DNA from: Deltaproteobacteria bacterium
GTDB taxonomy: Bacteria > Bdellovibrionota_C > UBA2361 > OMII01
Reading direction: 5' to 3'
DNA length: 33,325 nt
Assembly (NCBI GenBank): GCA_947488865.1
Contig: CANLCB010000011.1
Coordinates: 1 to 33,325 of the forward strand
Position numbers and translations under genes: made by a program
The notes under the pieces: generated by a model
Told to the model about the DNA's origin: nothing
Databases searched by the model: none
Seen by the model: only the letters and a program-made list of their open reading frames with translations
In this document: positions 1-7,642 of the stretch, in pieces
Layout of the letters: each line of letters opens with the position of its first letter
Position numbering within the stretch: position 1 is the first letter of the stretch

Positions 1-162
1 CAAATAGTGCGCCAGAAGCGCCCGTTCCAAATTGCGGCTCTGCCCGTAATTAGTCGGCAGTTGCGGTTGTTTAAAATACAGTGAACAGCCGCTCAGTATT
101 CCTGGCCCTACTCAAACAGACGAGACAGGAGAACTATAGCAGCGGGTAGAAAAGATTTCCTG

Positions 163-1002
163 CTAGTTCTTATGTCGCGTATTCCCCGGAAGGCTGCTCA
201 CAGCATCCTCTATCCGGGATAACATAGTGCGCATGAAGCCCTCACCGCTGCGTCCCATCCCTGGACGTTCTAGGTCAATAGAGTGCTGCTTTGCGGCCTC
301 CGCGATACCAAGCAGTACCTGATACTGAGGGGAGTCTTTAAGATCCATTGGGTGCCCTTTGCTTTTCCTAGCATCAATATCACTATGTACAGATCGTGCT
401 AAAGAATGAACGAGGTCCGATGGGTGAATTATAGGCGTGGCACTGCTGTAAAGAATAGAGAATCCACCACCTTGATTAGACATCGGAATAAAACAATACG
501 TCTTCCTGCCATCGAATTCCAAATTCTCTTTATCCCTGACTATATCCGATGGATATTCTCTATGCCGGTCGATAATCCCTTGAAGGTCATTCGCCATTCC
601 TAGTTTTACTTCGCTAAATTTATCTGGGCTCCAAGGACGTTCCCCCGTCCCACAACCTCTGACGTAATTGGTATACGCTTGATGATCTTCCGCGTCCGAT
701 CGGTGTTTGCTTATTACGTTCCTTAAGTACGATTCTCCTTTAACGAATTGCTCTTGGCTCGCTTGAGCATGGAGCGCCTCATCACCAACAAGAGCAAAGA
801 GCATTCTTTTTCCTAACGCCCGCTGTTCAGCGTTCGCGAGTTCACGACCTCTAACGAAATCTGCTTCGGCGGAGCGCGTCGCGCGAGAATCGACTCCTGC
901 AAGGCCCGCGAGGTCAGCGGTACTATTACTGGGGTTCACACCGGGTAAGGTCGCCACTCCGGCGCCGGCTCCGTCTGGTGATAATTTTGGTCCAGTAAAC
1001 AT
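163..1002 (-). CDS. Hypothetical protein, family not recognised
   Basis: A 279-residue open frame that I cannot assign to a family. The ATG has an AGGGG stretch about seven bases upstream, a plausible ribosome binding site. The first 35 or so residues are rich in Gly, Pro, Ala and Ser and look disordered. No hydrophobic signal peptide or membrane segment follows, so the product is probably cytoplasmic or exported by a route without an N-terminal signal. The rest is polar and mixed in charge, with predicted helices around residues 45-110 and 190-275 and a short beta-like stretch near 165-190 (YCFIPMS, FSILYSS). It stands alone upstream of an IS remnant facing the other way, so it may belong to an acquired segment. 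Confidence that it is a real gene is moderate: frame length and start context support it, but there is no homology signal. Confidence 0.6.
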   Translation of the reverse strand: MFTGPKLSPDGAGAGVATLPGVNPSNSTADLAGLAGVDSRATRSAEADFVRGRELANAEQRALGKRMLFALVGDEALHAQASQEQFVKGESYLRNVISKHRSDAEDHQAYTNYVRGCGTGERPWSPDKFSEVKLGMANDLQGIIDRHREYPSDIVRDKENLEFDGRKTYCFIPMSNQGGGFSILYSSATPIIHPSDLVHSLARSVHSDIDARKSKGHPMDLKDSPQYQVLLGIAEAAKQHSIDLERPGMGRSGEGFMRTMLSRIEDAVSSLPGNTRHKN

Positions 1003-1172
1003 CGGTGTCCCCTACAGGTATATGGGCCTCTCTCTCGATCGGCGGCCCTCGTCGTTCATACGTGAGATATGTCAACATTCAGGGGCGGTGTGCCCTAAGT
1101 AACGCTAGTCGATATGCCTCACATTAAAAGAAAGGGAAGTAGAACTTTGAGCATCGATTAGGGGAGTGGTTG

Positions 1173-1204
1173 CCTCACAAATGTTTTTAGGCATTTAGGT
1201 GAGG
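1173..1204 (+). promoter_or_regulatory. Hairpin over the transposase ribosome binding site
   Basis: CCTCACAAATG at 1173-1183 can pair with CATTT at 1192-1196 and GTGAGG at 1199-1204, leaving a two-base bulge and an eight-base loop. The right arm contains the GAGG that would be the Shine-Dalgarno for the ATG at 1213. IS elements often hide a transposase ribosome binding site in this way so that read-through transcripts are poorly translated. That role is inferred here. Confidence 0.4.
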
Positions 1205-1212
1205 TGCGAGAG

Positions 1213-1695
1213 ATGACGCTTAGTTCTAAACGCGAGCTGATTCAGGCGATTAGGAAGGTTTATGGGAAGTCTACGAAGGCGCAGAAGATTGCGCATCTTG
1301 ACCACCTTGAGCTTGTGACGGGTCTAAAACGTAACTACCTGAATCGTCTTTTGCTGTCGGGCTATAAGACGAAAAGGCGTAAGCCGGGGAGGAAAAGTCG
1401 GTACGCGAGCGACCCCGAGTTTATGGAAGCGTTAAAGCGCATCTGGGGGGCTACCAGGTACCTGAGTGGGAAGCTTCTGAAGCGTTCGATTAAGTTCTAC
1501 ATCGCCACGTATCAAATGCACTGTGGGGTATTGGCGCCGGATGTATCGGAGAAGCTACTGCGGATAAGCCCCGCCACGATCGATCGCATCTTACTCCCAA
1601 CGAAGCGTCGATTGGGTAAGGGGAAAAGACTTAGGGTCGAATTAGACCGTGTGACAAATGAAGCAGGTTCAGCTTCTCCGGCGCCAGCCTCCTGA
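1213..1695 (+). pseudogene. Truncated IS transposase, N-terminal part only (integrase-type family)
   Basis: The N-terminal DNA-binding part of a transposase of the integrase-catalytic-region (rve, ISNCY-like) type. Family features are the opening SKRELIQAIRKVYGKSTKAQK, the GLKRNYLNRLL helix, the basic RRKPGRKSRY stretch and the LLRISPATIDRIL segment that normally leads into the catalytic domain. The frame stops about 160 residues in, soon after KGKRLR, and has no DDE/rve catalytic core. Full-length relatives are, from memory, around 400 residues or more. The tail, ending in SASPAPAS, looks like sequence read after the break. A GTG at 1204 is also in frame, but the ATG at 1213 is better spaced from GAGG at 1201-1204. 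I infer that a deletion or recombination removed the 3' two thirds and that this is a non-functional remnant. Confidence 0.6.
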
Positions 1696-1734
1696 AAAAT
1701 CGGAGCGTCCTGTCCAATAAGACCCCACCAATCG

Positions 1735-1760
1735 AGAGGATCAGAGGAACTCCTCTTTTT
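1735..1760 (+). terminator. Possible intrinsic terminator after the transposase remnant
   Basis: AGAGGA at 1735-1740 pairs with TCCTCT at 1751-1756 around a ten-base loop and runs straight into a short T tract ending at 1760. The stem is only six base pairs, so the call is weak. It would end transcription of the IS remnant before the inositol oxygenase gene. Confidence 0.3.
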
Positions 1761-1868
1761 ACAATGGCGCTATAAACACCCGATCGATTTCCCCCTTCTC
1801 TTCTTTCAGCGGGTGATCAAATTTATACCGAGCAGTGCGGTAGCGATATTAGGATCTGGATACTACGT

Positions 1869-2771
1869 ATGTCTGACTCGAAAGCATCTCTTCAAAGCTC
1901 TGAGCAAATAGCACACTCACCCCTCGCCTCGCTGGAGGAATGGGAGGACTTTGTAAAGGAAACCTACCCCGAATCCTCATCAGACTTTCTGAAGAACATT
2001 AAGCGAGAGCAATCGCAATTTAGAGATTACCGTAAAGAAGCTCGGCCTTCAGTTAAAGAGTTCTACCGAATCAATCACCAGCACCAGACTCTCGACTTCG
2101 TGCTAGCGAAGAAAAAAGAGTTTCTCTCCTTCTCTCGCAAAGAGATGGGAATCTGGGAGGCGGCTGAGTTTCTGAACCAGCTCGTCGACGACAGCGACCC
2201 AGATACCGAGATGTCGCAACTTCAACACCTTTTACAAACCTCAGAAGCTATTCGGATGGATGGACACCCCGATTGGTTCGTTCTTACAGGCTTTATTCAC
2301 GACCTCGGAAAGATCCTCTGCCTCTTTGGAGAACCTCAATGGGCTGTTGTGGGAGACACCTTCCCTGTTGGCTGCAAATACTCTGACAAGGTGGTCTTCC
2401 CAGAGTTCTTTGAGTTGAATCCCGACTTTCAAAACCCAGCGATTCAAACTCGTCTGGGCATCTACTCAGAGGGGTGCGGGCTCGATAATGTGCACCTCTC
2501 GTGGGGGCACGATGAATACATCTACCATGTAGCCAAACCGTACCTTCCTGACGAAGGTCTCTATATGTTGCGCTACCACTCGTTTTACGCGGCCCATCGT
2601 GAGCATGAGTACCTCATGAACGAGCACGACAAGTCCATGTTTGAATGGGTGCGAAAGTTCAACCCGTACGACCTCTACTCCAAGGCTGAAAATCCGCCGA
2701 ATGTAGCGGAGCTCAAGCCATTTTATACGGACCTGATTCGGAAATACTTCCCAGCGACGCTTCGCTGGTAG
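1869..2771 (+). CDS. Inositol oxygenase (myo-inositol oxygenase, MIOX)
   Basis: A cytosolic non-haem di-iron dioxygenase (EC 1.13.99.1) that cleaves the myo-inositol ring with O2 to give D-glucuronate. The 300-residue length matches the family. Conserved blocks are easy to see: FRDYRKEARPSVKEFYRINH (51-70), LVDDSDPD (105-112), DGHPDWFVLTGFIHDLGK (131-148), GEPQWAVVGDTFPVGC (154-169), YSEGCGLDNVHLSWGHDEY (199-217) and the terminal KYFPATLRW. By alignment in my head with mouse MIOX, the six iron ligands are all present: H120, H144, D145, H214, H237 and D268. The roughly 55 N-terminal residues are less conserved. The start has only a weak AGGA upstream. No inositol transporter, dehydrogenase or glucuronate pathway gene lies nearby, so its pathway partners are elsewhere. 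The strong likeness to eukaryotic enzymes is striking, though bacterial MIOX is known. Confidence 0.96.
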   Translation: MSDSKASLQSSEQIAHSPLASLEEWEDFVKETYPESSSDFLKNIKREQSQFRDYRKEARPSVKEFYRINHQHQTLDFVLAKKKEFLSFSRKEMGIWEAAEFLNQLVDDSDPDTEMSQLQHLLQTSEAIRMDGHPDWFVLTGFIHDLGKILCLFGEPQWAVVGDTFPVGCKYSDKVVFPEFFELNPDFQNPAIQTRLGIYSEGCGLDNVHLSWGHDEYIYHVAKPYLPDEGLYMLRYHSFYAAHREHEYLMNEHDKSMFEWVRKFNPYDLYSKAENPPNVAELKPFYTDLIRKYFPATLRW

Positions 2772-2803
2772 GTCCGCCTTCATCAGTCAGCCTCTAAAGA
2801 AAA

Positions 2804-2833
2804 AGGGGCGCCACCGTCTCCGGTAGCGCCCCT
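2804..2833 (-). terminator. Strong intrinsic terminator for the GT4-GT4-TPR gene
   Basis: AGGGGCGC at 2804-2811 pairs with GCGCCCCT at 2826-2833. One mismatch follows, then four more pairs (ACCG with CGGT) close a TCTC loop. Read on the minus strand it is followed by TTTTTCTTT (2795-2803), the expected U tract, so it ends the minus-strand gene finishing at 2858. Because the neighbouring genes converge, it may also stop transcripts of the MIOX gene. Confidence 0.85.
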
Positions 2834-2857
2834 CTTCTCAGTGAACCCGTGTAGGAG

Positions 2858-5800
2858 TTACACCATCACGCCAGTGCGAGGCTTCTCACCTTTGATAAGG
2901 TCACGAAGCTCAAGCGCTCGAGGATGCTGAGGCTCGAAGATAAGGATCTTCTCAACCTCAGACTTAGCCTGCTCCATCTTGCCCTGGGCGAACAAGATTC
3001 CAGCGAAGGAGTAGAGCATCTCTACGTTTGCTGGGTGAAGCTCTAAGTACGAGTTGATAGCCTTCTCAATCTCAGTGTACTTCTTGAGAGGGTATCCGAG
3101 CTGGAGAACCCCAAGAAGCGCCCGGCGATTCTCTGGATTCGCTGATACAGCCTGAGTGAAGAGCTCGAAAGCCTTCTCCTCTTTATTACCGATCATAGCG
3201 CAGAGACCAAGGCCGGCGAGAGCGACATCGTGCTTAGGATTAACCCCGAGAGCTTTCTCGAAGTAACCCTGCGCAACCTGCCACTCTTGACGCTCAGCGG
3301 CTAATGCCCCCTTTCCACACAAAGCTCGTGGAGCATTTGGGTTCTGCGAGAGGATGATGTCATAAGAACGCTCAGCCTCAGCAAGCTCGCCGTCCATCAC
3401 CAGGAACTCAGCCTCAACGCACATGAAGCGCTCTCGCTGCTCTTGGGTGATACCAGCGCTGCGTCGCACGGTCTCAAGAACTTCCCGAGCCTCGTCATGC
3501 TTACCTTCGCGCTTAAGATCCTCGATCTCCTCAAGCTTACCATCGATAAAGCTCATGCCCTGCGCCTGCTGATCATCCCGGGTAAGGAAGTACTCGGCGG
3601 CAGCGCCAGTTGAAGCTTCTGTCGACTCTTTCGCCGCTTCCAGCATGGAAGTCGCGATACAGTCTCGAGTCGGGGTTGTCTCGACTTGAGCGGTCTGCTT
3701 AGCGATCATAGCTTGAAGCTCAAGAGCGGCGCTGTTCCCAGGATTCTCAACGAGCACTCGTGTGAGCTCCGCGCTAGCGGCGGCCATAAGCCCTTGCTTA
3801 TAGAGCACCCCAGCGAGACAAAAGCGGATAGCTACATCTCCTGGCTTCACAGAGAGATATCGTCGAATCGCGCTCTCAGCCTTGCTGAACGCGTTTACGG
3901 CGTACGAGCACTCAAGGAGCTGGTGAAGCGCTACAAGGTGATCTGGACACTGAGCTAAAACTTTTTCAAACATGGGCATCGCCTCGGATGGCTTTCCGGC
4001 GACAACCATGCACATACCGCTACCTGTAAGGAGGTTCAGGTCGGTAGGAGCAGTGGTCAACGCTCGATCGAAAAGCGACTTGGCCTCGGCGATCTTGCCG
4101 GTGGCTAACGCCACGGCGCCGCGAGCCTTGAGGAGACGCACGGACGAAGGGTCCCACCCCTCGGCCTGCCGCAGAAGTGCCTCGGCACGCACGTAGTCTC
4201 CCTCTCTTGCCGCCATCTCGCCTTGCTCGATGAGGCTCTCATATTCTTTTGCGTCAACGCTCATATCGTAGACCCCTCCTACTGGTGTCGCTTGAGGTGT
4301 TTCAACCTGGGACACGCCCTCAGGCTTGGTTAGCCCGTCATAAGCCGCCACAGTCGAATCCACCGCTTTATCCCACGTATAACTCTTAGCCATCTCTACA
4401 AGCCCCTCCTTAATGGGCGCATAGAAGGCAGCCATAATGGCTGCGTAAATCGAATCAGGATCCCAAGGTTGGCAATAAAACGCCTTTGAACCGAGATAGT
4501 CCGCTGACGTACCAGTCCTTGTTACTACGATATTTTTTCCATGCGCCGCTGCCTCAAGAGACACCAAGCCAGGGAGCTCATACCAACTCGGAAGCACGTG
4601 AATACGGCATGCTGCGTACGCTGAGGACAACATCTCAGGGCTCACCCTATCGAGAATGATCGTGCGACCCTTTCTCTTGAATGAGCGTACCGCAGCGTCG
4701 TATTCCGGCTGGTACGAAAAACCGCCACTCGCGAGAACTACCGTTAATTCGGAGTCCTCAAGAGCTTTCAACAACATCAACTGATTTTTCCGAGTCTCAA
4801 ACCTTCCAACACAGAATACGAAGTCTTTCACCCCGTACTCGCGCTCGAAGAGCTCTGGTCCAACCATACAACCTACTTCATGCCCAAGTGGCACTTCGAC
4901 CACCTGTTGAGCATTCGGAAAATCTCTCTCAATCGCCGCTGACTCGCCCGAGCCATTTGTGAAGAGGGCGCTCGCGTTTGCCGCGATCCAATCAGCCTTA
5001 AATCTCTCAGCGCGAGGCACTGTCATGAGATCAAGAATAGTTTCATTCCACCAATTCTTATTTTGTCCCGTTCTCACGTAGTCCATGAGGTGTATAGCGA
5101 CCAGGTGAGATTGGTTATGAAACTCCGGAACATCCTCGTAGAGCGTCGTGACAACGAATGGCACGCCGGCCGCCTTGGCACGCTCACCAAGACACTGGGT
5201 GAATTCGGCTGTAGCGAAGTTAAACAGATGCACAAGATCGAATCCGGCTGGGTCGGCCGCGCCGGACACATCAACCGTCACGTCGAATCCGCGAGCTTTG
5301 AGACCTTGGCTGAGGCGCTCAACTACCACGGTGTCCCCACCACGATGAGAGAAGGTGCCTGGTCTATTTTGCATCAACACACGAAGTGGACGAGTGCGCG
5401 ATGTAACCGGTTGAGCGACAACCACCGTCTCAACCTTGCGGCTTGGGCGTTGCGCGACTGATTCGAATAACGAGTCATAGATCCGCTCGAGTTTTTGTCC
5501 GATTACTGGCCACGCGTTTTCTTGGGCGTAGCGCTTCGCGTTGCCTCGAACAGTCTCATACAGCACAGGATCAGACAGAAGGATCTCGGCGGAAAGTCCC
5601 GCGGGATATCCGCCCGTCATGTGCCATACCGCGTCACCAAAGCTCATGAGAGCGGGAGCGAGCGATGAAAGAACTACCGCTCCTGCGCCAACCGCGAGCG
5701 AGCAAGCGCCCGAAGCCTCAAAGTAGTCGGATTGATAGTTCATTACTACGAGATCGGAAGCGGCGAGATACTCACCAACCTGCGCGTCTGGGATAAAGCT

Positions 5801-6619
5801 CGAAACGAAGGTGACGAACTCCCCAATCTTGTACGCTTCAACGAGATCTTTCAGGGCTTTCAGGTAGGTGCCGCTCTGAGGAGAGTCCTCTCGGCCCTCG
5901 CCAACAATGAATCCACGAGCTGGAACACCTCGCACTCGGAGGTGCGCTACCGCGTGAATAACGGCTTCCATTCCCTTGTGAGGCTGAATGAATCCGAAGC
6001 TTGTGAGGATCGGTCCCTCTTGACCCATCTTGAGACGAGCGCGCAATGCGGACTTGGACTCTTTCTCAAGATCGTGACGAATCTCTACGCCGTGCGGAAC
6101 AACAACCACACTTTCAGGCCGAGCGCCATTAGCTATAGCTTCCAATCGACTTTCTGGAGAATGAACGAATACTCTGTCAACCACACTCACGAGCGCCTTA
6201 TTCTCGGCGGCTACCGTATAAAGTTGGTGCATGTGGGCGACAACCTTTACGCCCTTAGACTCAAGACGCTTGAGCATCTCCGAGAATACGGGCTGAACAA
6301 AGAATCGACCCTGACAATTTATATGGAGAACATCGATGCGGGCGGTCTCTATCGCGGACTCAAGCTTCGAGTAATCGCTTGCCGCTGGGCCCGTTCCTAC
6401 ACGCTGCCAACAACGAGTCACTAACGACTCGTCTTGTCCAACAGTGGCACAGCCTGTCTCTGCGAAGATCGCCACTACATTATTTGAAAGATGTGGAACA
6501 AGAAATTTCGCGTACGTCGCCAGACCGCACACCTGATTCCATGGCGTGATGAAGCCAACACGCACTGCCTGCGTCTCGCCTGGAGTCGTGTTGTTAAACT
6601 GTGAGGTCGTCATCATCAT
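2858..6619 (-). CDS. Tandem GT4 glycosyltransferase with C-terminal TPR array
   Basis: A 1253-residue protein with three parts. Residues 20-385 form a GT-B glycosyltransferase of the GT4 type: N-terminal FITPWNQVCGLATYAKFL, a VPHGVE linker at 175-180, SFGFIQPHKG at 207-216, and an E301ASGACSLAVGAG acceptor/donor loop. Residues 410-760 form a second GT4 domain, with GGDTVVVERL (427-436), VPLGHE (576-581), FCVGRFETRKNQ (602-613) and the EX7E motif E681LPGLVSLE689. Residues 797-1240 are TPR repeats in two blocks, separated by a low-complexity Thr/Ala/Glu linker at about 972-1025. The protein has no signal peptide and probably acts in the cytoplasm. The TPRs may hold a protein acceptor, as in other TPR-linked protein glycosyltransferases. 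Three ATG codons stand in a row; AAGGA lies almost against the first, so the third (6613) has the best spacing. It sits with other glycan genes and near fliS, which suggests flagellin or surface-protein glycosylation. Donor sugar and acceptor are unknown. Confidence 0.9.
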   Translation of the reverse strand: MMMTTSQFNNTTPGETQAVRVGFITPWNQVCGLATYAKFLVPHLSNNVVAIFAETGCATVGQDESLVTRCWQRVGTGPAASDYSKLESAIETARIDVLHINCQGRFFVQPVFSEMLKRLESKGVKVVAHMHQLYTVAAENKALVSVVDRVFVHSPESRLEAIANGARPESVVVVPHGVEIRHDLEKESKSALRARLKMGQEGPILTSFGFIQPHKGMEAVIHAVAHLRVRGVPARGFIVGEGREDSPQSGTYLKALKDLVEAYKIGEFVTFVSSFIPDAQVGEYLAASDLVVMNYQSDYFEASGACSLAVGAGAVVLSSLAPALMSFGDAVWHMTGGYPAGLSAEILLSDPVLYETVRGNAKRYAQENAWPVIGQKLERIYDSLFESVAQRPSRKVETVVVAQPVTSRTRPLRVLMQNRPGTFSHRGGDTVVVERLSQGLKARGFDVTVDVSGAADPAGFDLVHLFNFATAEFTQCLGERAKAAGVPFVVTTLYEDVPEFHNQSHLVAIHLMDYVRTGQNKNWWNETILDLMTVPRAERFKADWIAANASALFTNGSGESAAIERDFPNAQQVVEVPLGHEVGCMVGPELFEREYGVKDFVFCVGRFETRKNQLMLLKALEDSELTVVLASGGFSYQPEYDAAVRSFKRKGRTIILDRVSPEMLSSAYAACRIHVLPSWYELPGLVSLEAAAHGKNIVVTRTGTSADYLGSKAFYCQPWDPDSIYAAIMAAFYAPIKEGLVEMAKSYTWDKAVDSTVAAYDGLTKPEGVSQVETPQATPVGGVYDMSVDAKEYESLIEQGEMAAREGDYVRAEALLRQAEGWDPSSVRLLKARGAVALATGKIAEAKSLFDRALTTAPTDLNLLTGSGMCMVVAGKPSEAMPMFEKVLAQCPDHLVALHQLLECSYAVNAFSKAESAIRRYLSVKPGDVAIRFCLAGVLYKQGLMAAASAELTRVLVENPGNSAALELQAMIAKQTAQVETTPTRDCIATSMLEAAKESTEASTGAAAEYFLTRDDQQAQGMSFIDGKLEEIEDLKREGKHDEAREVLETVRRSAGITQEQRERFMCVEAEFLVMDGELAEAERSYDIILSQNPNAPRALCGKGALAAERQEWQVAQGYFEKALGVNPKHDVALAGLGLCAMIGNKEEKAFELFTQAVSANPENRRALLGVLQLGYPLKKYTEIEKAINSYLELHPANVEMLYSFAGILFAQGKMEQAKSEVEKILIFEPQHPRALELRDLIKGEKPRTGVMV

Positions 6620-6889
6620 TCCTTGCGGTACTGCTATCCGTACCCTTCTTGCCCCCTTCCTTTGGGAAGCAGAGATTACGATGCAGGGATCGATGGAATG
6701 GCCTCAAAGATTTTAGGGTATTAAAAATTAGCTGGTCGGGAGACCCCGCCACCTGTGAGAGGGACGAACAGATAGAGAACAACACACCACCATCGATAGT
6801 GAAATCAGATAGTTACAGGCTGTGCTGCGCTTCCTCCTCTCTACTACCGTGAAAGAAAAACAACTTTATAAATGTAAAGGAAATCAAAA

Positions 6890-6918
6890 CGGAGGATCCT
6901 AGCATGTAGGATCCTCCG
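6890..6918 (-). terminator. Intrinsic terminator after the 203-residue protein gene
   Basis: A perfect 12-base-pair stem: CGGAGGATCCTA at 6890-6901 and TAGGATCCTCCG at 6907-6918, with loop GCATG. On the minus strand the stem is followed by TTTTGATTT, a fair U tract. It separates the upstream part of the glycan block from the GT4-GT4-TPR gene, which must therefore have its own promoter in 6620-6889. Confidence 0.8.
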
Positions 6919-6943
6919 AACTACATAGGGGGCGAGCCCCTTG

Positions 6944-7555
6944 TTACATCGCTGGAGCCGCTGGCTGAATGTCGCGAGCGGCGCGACGGCAAGCGTCCTC
7001 GAGCTTATCGAGCTTTGGCTCAAGCTCCTTCTCAAGGCTCTCACCAAGCGCCCACCATGATTGGTAGAGCTGCTGCTGACAGATCTTTTTACAGGTCTCG
7101 GAGATCTCCTGAACCTGAGGTGTAATATCAAGCTTTGTGCGCTTCGGTGTCGGAACAAGCTGAAGGAGTGTTCCATACCACTCAAAGAAAGCGCGAAGCG
7201 TATCAACCGCGCTCTTCAATCGCTTATTACCAGCGATCATGTCGCCGTCCTGGAAGCCCTTGCGAGCGTCACGGAACTCGAAGAAACATGAACGAACCAC
7301 TCGAGAAGCGTCTTGAATACGCTCAGCAACATAGTTCTCTGGAAATCCAGTCTGAATCTCAAGAACGTCGCCAGAAAGCTGCGCTACATTCTGAGACCAC
7401 TCTTCGTCGGTCAACTCTCGACCGTCGATAAGGATGCTGGTCATCATGTGCTCAGGGTCAATATTGACCTTGATAAGCTCGATCAGATCAGTAAACCGAG
7501 GTACTGAGGAGCAGTCAACATTTGTGTCTTCACCGTTGATTCGAACACGCAACAT
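6944..7555 (-). CDS. Hypothetical protein, possible beta-grasp N-terminus plus helical bundle
   Basis: A 203-residue protein that I do not recognise by name. Residues 1-70 alternate strands and a helix in an order that resembles a ubiquitin-like beta-grasp fold: LRVRING, then the helix FTDLIELIKV, then SILIDGREL, and finally GDVLEIQTG. Residues 75-200 look all-helical with long amphipathic stretches, and the C-terminus is charged and short. There is no signal peptide or membrane segment. The start is preceded by AGAGGG. It lies between the GT9 gene and the GT4-GT4-TPR gene, with its own terminator downstream, and fliS is close by. A small helical protein in a flagellar glycosylation block could be a chaperone or an adaptor for the acceptor. 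That is only an inference from context, and the fold suggestion rests on pattern, not on homology. Confidence 0.75.
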   Translation of the reverse strand: MLRVRINGEDTNVDCSSVPRFTDLIELIKVNIDPEHMMTSILIDGRELTDEEWSQNVAQLSGDVLEIQTGFPENYVAERIQDASRVVRSCFFEFRDARKGFQDGDMIAGNKRLKSAVDTLRAFFEWYGTLLQLVPTPKRTKLDITPQVQEISETCKKICQQQLYQSWWALGESLEKELEPKLDKLEDACRRAARDIQPAAPAM

Positions 7556-7618
7556 AGGATTACCCTCTTTAAAGACTGAGCTTAACGCTCCTAAAAACTC
7601 TTTCGTAAAACTTCCCCT

Positions 7619-7637
7619 CGCTGACTATTTGTCAGCG
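7619..7637 (-). terminator. Small hairpin between the GT9 gene and the next gene
   Basis: CGCTGAC at 7619-7625 pairs with GTCAGCG at 7631-7637 around a five-base loop, just downstream of the GT9 stop on the minus strand. The following bases (AGGGGAAGTTTT) carry only a late, short T run, so this is at best a weak terminator or an mRNA-processing hairpin within an operon. Confidence 0.3.
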
Positions 7638-7642
7638 CCCTT

